From NCBI RefSeq assembly GCF_022867805.1, contig NZ_JALIFO010000011.1, forward strand, positions 43,661-107,660: DNA of 64,000 bases, read 5' to 3'. Positions 60,640 to 64,000 of the stretch are shown here, one piece after another. The translations under genes and the position numbers were made by a program. The DNA is from Cuneatibacter sp. NSJ-177. Lineage in GTDB: Bacteria; Bacillota; Clostridia; Lachnospirales; Lachnospiraceae. Within the stretch, counting starts at the first letter, position 1. Every line of letters starts with the position of its first letter. The notes beneath the pieces are model-generated. The model did not search any database and was not told the DNA's origin. It was given only the letters and a program-made list of their open reading frames with translations.

Positions 60640-62151
60640 TTATTTTTTTGCCCGCTTCTCGCGGAAACTCTGAATTGCTTTTTTATACCATCTCGTCTGG
60701 GAGACGATGGCATACACGATAATTAAAAATAAAATCAGTGTGATCGGCCGGGTGAAAATGCTGCGGATGCAGCCTCCTACGCCGCGGAAGGACACCAGGG
60801 CCCTCCGGAAATTGGTCTCGATCAGGTTCCCCAGGATGATTCCCAGAACCATCGGGGAAACCGGATACCCATACTTTTTCAGGACATAGCCAAGCAGGCC
60901 GAAACCGATCATCCAGAAAATATCATAGAGCATATGGTTGATCGCAAAGGCACCCGTCACCGACAGAATGATAATAATCGGGATCAAACGCCCCTTGGGG
61001 ATCTCCACAAATTTGGCAAACAGGCGGATGCCTGTCAGGCCGAATACCAGAAGAAAAACGTTTGACAGAAGCAGAAGGCTGACAATGATATAAAACAGAT
61101 CCGGCTGTTCCGCCATCATCAGCGGGCCGGGCCGCAGTCCATGAATCGTCAGCGCGCCCATAATCACAGCCGTGACCGCATCGCCCGGCACTCCCAAGGT
61201 CAGCATAGGAATAAATGCGCCACCGACCGCCGCGTTGTTTGCGGATTCCGGGGCCACCAGGCCTTCGATCGCCCCTTCGCCGAAAGGCACCTCCGGATTT
61301 TTCGTGGTTCTCTTTGCCTGATCATAAGTCAAGAGCGCCGCCACACTGCCTCCCGCGCCCGGCAGAGCGCCGATCACCGAGCCGATCAGCGAAGACTTTA
61401 CCGTCAGCTTCAAATATTTCTTTACTGTGCCAAAGGCAGGAACCACCTTTTTTACGTCCTGTTTCACCACTGGGAAATTCCTGGTTTTCAGCTGGGCGAA
61501 AGATTCCGATACGCCGTACAGGCCGATCATCGCCACCACCGAGGACACCCCGGCCAGGAGATACGTATTCCCAAAGGTAAAACGGGCCACGCCGGAAATG
61601 CTGTCCTGTCCAACCCGGCCGATCAGAATCCCAAGAGCGGCGGGGAGAAGCCCTTTCACCATGGAGGTATTGCCCAAGGTTCCAATCATCAAAAGCCCCA
61701 TCACGGACAGGAGGAAATAATCCATCGGCCCGAAAGAAACCGATAATTTTGACACCGCCGGGGTAAAAATCGCCAGCACCAGCACGCCGATGATGCCGCC
61801 CACCACGCTCTGCGTCGTCGTGATTCCGATCGCCATGCCCGCTTTTCCCTTTTGCGCCAGGGGATAGCCGTCAAATACCGTCGCTACCGCGGCCGGAGCT
61901 CCAGGAATGTTCAAAAGAATCGCAGAGCGGGAGCCTCCGTAAACAGCTCCGCAGAACACGCCGATCATGGCCGCCAGAGCCACATGGGTGTTCCAGCCGA
62001 AAGTCAGGGATACCAAAAGGGACACAGCCATGGTTCCGGTCAAGCCGGGAATCGCGCCGACATAGACGCCTGCGCAGGTACCGGCCGCCACGGCCACCAG
62101 CATCAGCGGGTCCGTAAACGGTGTAAACAGATAAGATAAAATTGCGCCCAT
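60640..62151 (-). CDS. tctA: Tripartite tricarboxylate transporter large permease (TctA)
   Basis: 503 residues with about 12 helices. Family signatures GAIPGLTGTMAVSLLVSLTF, SRSAILLNIPGAPAAVATVFDGYP and GVPGDAVTAVIMGAL are intact. A GGAGG lies before either GTG 62154 or ATG 62151. It pairs with the small permease TctB (upstream) and the binding protein TctC. The substrate is a di- or tricarboxylate or related hydroxyacid; the shikimate-dehydrogenase-like gene offers a clue. Confidence 0.92.
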   Translation of the reverse strand: MGAILSYLFTPFTDPLMLVAVAAGTCAGVYVGAIPGLTGTMAVSLLVSLTFGWNTHVALAAMIGVFCGAVYGGSRSAILLNIPGAPAAVATVFDGYPLAQKGKAGMAIGITTTQSVVGGIIGVLVLAIFTPAVSKLSVSFGPMDYFLLSVMGLLMIGTLGNTSMVKGLLPAALGILIGRVGQDSISGVARFTFGNTYLLAGVSSVVAMIGLYGVSESFAQLKTRNFPVVKQDVKKVVPAFGTVKKYLKLTVKSSLIGSVIGALPGAGGSVAALLTYDQAKRTTKNPEVPFGEGAIEGLVAPESANNAAVGGAFIPMLTLGVPGDAVTAVIMGALTIHGLRPGPLMMAEQPDLFYIIVSLLLLSNVFLLVFGLTGIRLFAKFVEIPKGRLIPIIIILSVTGAFAINHMLYDIFWMIGFGLLGYVLKKYGYPVSPMVLGIILGNLIETNFRRALVSFRGVGGCIRSIFTRPITLILFLIIVYAIVSQTRWYKKAIQSFREKRAKK

Positions 62152-62163
62152 CACTCTCTCCTC

Positions 62164-62724
62164 CTACGGCAGATAAACTTGGAACAGAATTTTAAAAATC
62201 GCATAGATAGCCACCATGATCACCGCCGTATAGATCCCGTTTTTCACCATCTTCTTCGGAATCAAGTAGCACATGGAGATAAAAAGGAATGCCGTGGATG
62301 AAATCACAAAGCCCAATCCCAATTCCAAAGCCGCCAGATAGACAAACACAAAAACTACCATGATCAGCGTATCCGTAGGCAGCAGATAGCGGACTCCGTT
62401 TTTAATCTTTTCTCCCAGACTTTTTCCCTGGTTCTCCGTGGGAATTTTCCGGTTCTGCCAGATGTCCACCAAGGCGAGCAATATGATGATTCCCGTAATC
62501 AGCAGGGGAAAAGTCGCATAGCCGTCCAGGGTGGGATCCTTTTGATGGAGAAGCAGGGACTGGTAAAAGAAGAAGATTCCAATCCCCAGGAACAAAAAAG
62601 GCATTGCTTTCCCGCCGGGAGCGACCGTCTGAGGCCCTTTTGCCTGTTCCTCTCCCGCCTGAGACTCTTTTGGAGTCCCAGGCTTTTCCTCCTTTATGTT
62701 ATCTTTACCTATTTTTTCAGCCAT
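62164..62724 (-). CDS. tctB: Tripartite tricarboxylate transporter small permease (TctB)
   Basis: 186 residues with four hydrophobic stretches (about 45-60, 73-90, 120-135, 145-185) and a charged N-terminus (KIGKDNIKEEKPGTPKE). Matches the TctB family by layout, size and position between TctC and TctA. The N-terminal 40 residues are unusually polar. Confidence 0.85.
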   Translation of the reverse strand: MAEKIGKDNIKEEKPGTPKESQAGEEQAKGPQTVAPGGKAMPFLFLGIGIFFFYQSLLLHQKDPTLDGYATFPLLITGIIILLALVDIWQNRKIPTENQGKSLGEKIKNGVRYLLPTDTLIMVVFVFVYLAALELGLGFVISSTAFLFISMCYLIPKKMVKNGIYTAVIMVAIYAIFKILFQVYLP

Positions 62725-62743
62725 TGTACCCTCTCATTTCTAC

Positions 62744-63835
62744 TCAATAGCCCAATTCCTGCATCGTTTTTTTCACAGCGCCGCTTTTGGTCAGCGCGGT
62801 CAGCGCATTCTTGCGGAAGGTATCCACATACTCGGTGGCGGCGTCTCCGACGGCTCCTACCGGATCCAGCTGTAACTGCTTCAAGACCGCCTGGTACTCT
62901 TCGGACTGATAGGCCTCCTCAAACACTTTTTGCAGGTAAGCCACGATCTCCGGATCCGTGTCTCCTTTCACCGCTACGGTGTAAAAAGCTTTCATCGGGA
63001 GATAGTCTGCCATTTCCGGATACGTCTCCGTGATGGCAGGCACGTCCGGAAGCGCCGGATCCCGGTCGGACCGGCAGGTGCAGAGAATCTTAATATCCCC
63101 GTTCTTATAGTAATCGTATAAAGTAGCGGTGTTGCCGAGACCGAAATCCGCGAAACCGCCCATCACCGTGGTCACAGCCGAGGACGCATTGTCCGCCGTA
63201 TAGACAGAAAAATTGGTTCCGATTGTGGCGCTCCAGATGGATTCGATGGAAGCGTTGATGCCAACGTTGCCGGAAGCCACTTTCAGAACGCTGCCCGGAT
63301 TTTCTTTTTCTGCATTGACCAAATCCTCAAACGTGTCGTAGGGACTATCCTTGGAGACAAAGATATGCTGGGCGCAATCCGCCGCCACCATTACCATCGC
63401 GGCGTCGCTGTAGGTATAGTCAATCAAGTCGTAGGCGTCGTACAGCGCCGGAGTCTCCGCTCCGACGATTAAGGTGTAACCATCGGAATTCGCCTCAAAG
63501 GCTGACTGGAACGCAATGCTGGCGGATCCGCCGGAAACGTTTTCCACCACAATGCTCTGCCCCAGTATTTTTTCCGCCACCGATAGCAGGGGACGCATCG
63601 CATTATCCGTGGAACCACCGGCGCCGTAACCGATCAGAGCCTTGATCGAACGCTCCGGATACGGTATGCTGCTTCCTTCTGCGGCCGTGGTTCCGGAATT
63701 CGCAGCCGCCGTCGTAGTCCCGCCTCCTGCCGCAGCAGTTGTCCCGCCTGCCGTCGTCTGAGTTCCTCCGGTCCCGCATGCCGTCATTGCCAGACTCATT
63801 CCGGCCGCCAGCGCCATGGCAAACAATTTTTTCAT
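62744..63835 (-). CDS. tctC: TTT solute-binding lipoprotein (TctC/Bug family)
   Basis: 363 residues. Lipoprotein signal peptide (MKKLFAMALAAGMSLAMTAC), a Thr/Ala/Gly linker to about residue 45, then the Bug fold with GYGAGGSTDNAMRPL and NVSGGSASIAF near the N-terminus. The ATG at 63835 follows GGGAGGAACAAAGT. It is the first gene of the TTT-cupin-dehydrogenase operon. Confidence 0.9.
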   Translation of the reverse strand: MKKLFAMALAAGMSLAMTACGTGGTQTTAGGTTAAAGGGTTTAAANSGTTAAEGSSIPYPERSIKALIGYGAGGSTDNAMRPLLSVAEKILGQSIVVENVSGGSASIAFQSAFEANSDGYTLIVGAETPALYDAYDLIDYTYSDAAMVMVAADCAQHIFVSKDSPYDTFEDLVNAEKENPGSVLKVASGNVGINASIESIWSATIGTNFSVYTADNASSAVTTVMGGFADFGLGNTATLYDYYKNGDIKILCTCRSDRDPALPDVPAITETYPEMADYLPMKAFYTVAVKGDTDPEIVAYLQKVFEEAYQSEEYQAVLKQLQLDPVGAVGDAATEYVDTFRKNALTALTKSGAVKKTMQELGY

Positions 63836-63979
63836 ACTTTGTTCCTCCCATAATAATCTTTGTTTTTTTCTTGTTAACTCGCTTTTTCTTACTTTTTCTT
63901 TTTTCATAGAAAGCTTTTTTAGTCTATGTCATTCCCCATGGCCTAAAATCATGGATATCTGGATCTTTGGGGTTCACTT

Positions 63980-63998
63980 AATAAGACGTCGTCTTATT
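63980..63998. promoter_or_regulatory. Perfect palindrome upstream of tctC, probable operator
   Basis: AATAAGACG-T-CGTCTTATT: two perfect 9-bp arms and a single central base, just upstream of the TTT operon (145 bases before the tctC ATG). A weak promoter, ATGACA-N18-TATGAA, lies between on the minus strand. A FadR/GntR-type operator would look like this. Its regulator may be just outside the window. Confidence 0.65.
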
Positions 63999-64000
63999 TT

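Noticed and set aside
1..64000. tRNA, rRNA or CRISPR array
   Set aside because: No cloverleaf, rRNA-like stretch or regular repeat-spacer pattern was recognised by eye; a tRNAscan or CRISPR finder run would be decisive.

Overview
The window looks like a chromosomal piece of a GC-rich anaerobic member of the Firmicutes (class Clostridia), most probably a Lachnospiraceae-type gut bacterium. The reasons are strong AGGAGG ribosome sites, a split ECF module, a TPP riboswitch and a T-box, a glycyl-radical enzyme with its activase, a CotS-like spore-coat kinase, VTC/DUF4956/beta-helix genes, and tripartite (TRAP and TTT) carboxylate transporters. No rRNA, tRNA or CRISPR array was seen. Almost everything is ordinary chromosome except roughly 44.7-52.3 kb, which is more AT-rich and holds broken genes, an integrase remnant and a candidate defence cassette.

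Layout. 0-5.3 kb: a PilT-like ATPase cut by the window edge, a zinc-type CDF exporter, and an operon of an AAA ATPase, a ParB-like/BMP fusion and a phosphoesterase. 5.5-11.1 kb: a secreted heptad-repeat protein plus an MMPL exporter, divergent from a TetR gene across three matching operators. 11.3-20 kb: EcfT with a fused double EcfA, a DegV protein, and a tightly overlapped phosphoglucomutase-HAD phosphatase-(Mn-type) CDF operon, then a CotS-like kinase. 20.2-26.6 kb: MalQ, a DUF6106-like protein, a PucR/CdaR-type regulator, an MsmK-like ATPase, and divergently the CCA-adding enzyme and a polysaccharide deacetylase. 26.8-33.6 kb: two tandem paralogous XRE regulators, a beta-helix lipoprotein, DUF4956 and polyphosphate-polymerase genes, and a divergent two-component system. 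33.6-39.8 kb: a TPP-riboswitch ABC importer without its binding protein, a glycyl-radical enzyme and activase, and a small membrane protein with an autoregulated XRE gene.

39.9-44.7 kb: a T-box-controlled aromatic amino-acid importer (TrpXYZ type) with an LDH/MDH-family dehydrogenase inserted between binding protein and permease. This suggests uptake coupled to reduction of an aromatic 2-oxo acid. 44.7-52.3 kb: accessory region with a degraded small gene, a decapitated TetR gene, a methyltransferase, a cupin-XRE regulator divergent from a LysE exporter, an integrase C-terminal scrap, and a KilA-N / HEPN-like / P-loop ATPase cassette whose ATPase carries an early in-frame TAG. 52.3-64 kb: an EamA transporter, a TRAP transporter whose DctQ is decapitated, an alpha/beta-hydrolase, a frameshifted and an intact LysR, and a TTT transporter operon ending in a cupin and a shikimate-dehydrogenase-like enzyme, with a strong palindrome at the very edge of the window.

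Most candidate novelty lies in the KilA-N/HEPN/ATPase cassette, the T-box transporter-dehydrogenase operon, the unassigned glycyl-radical enzyme, and the cytoplasmic ParB-BMP fusion.
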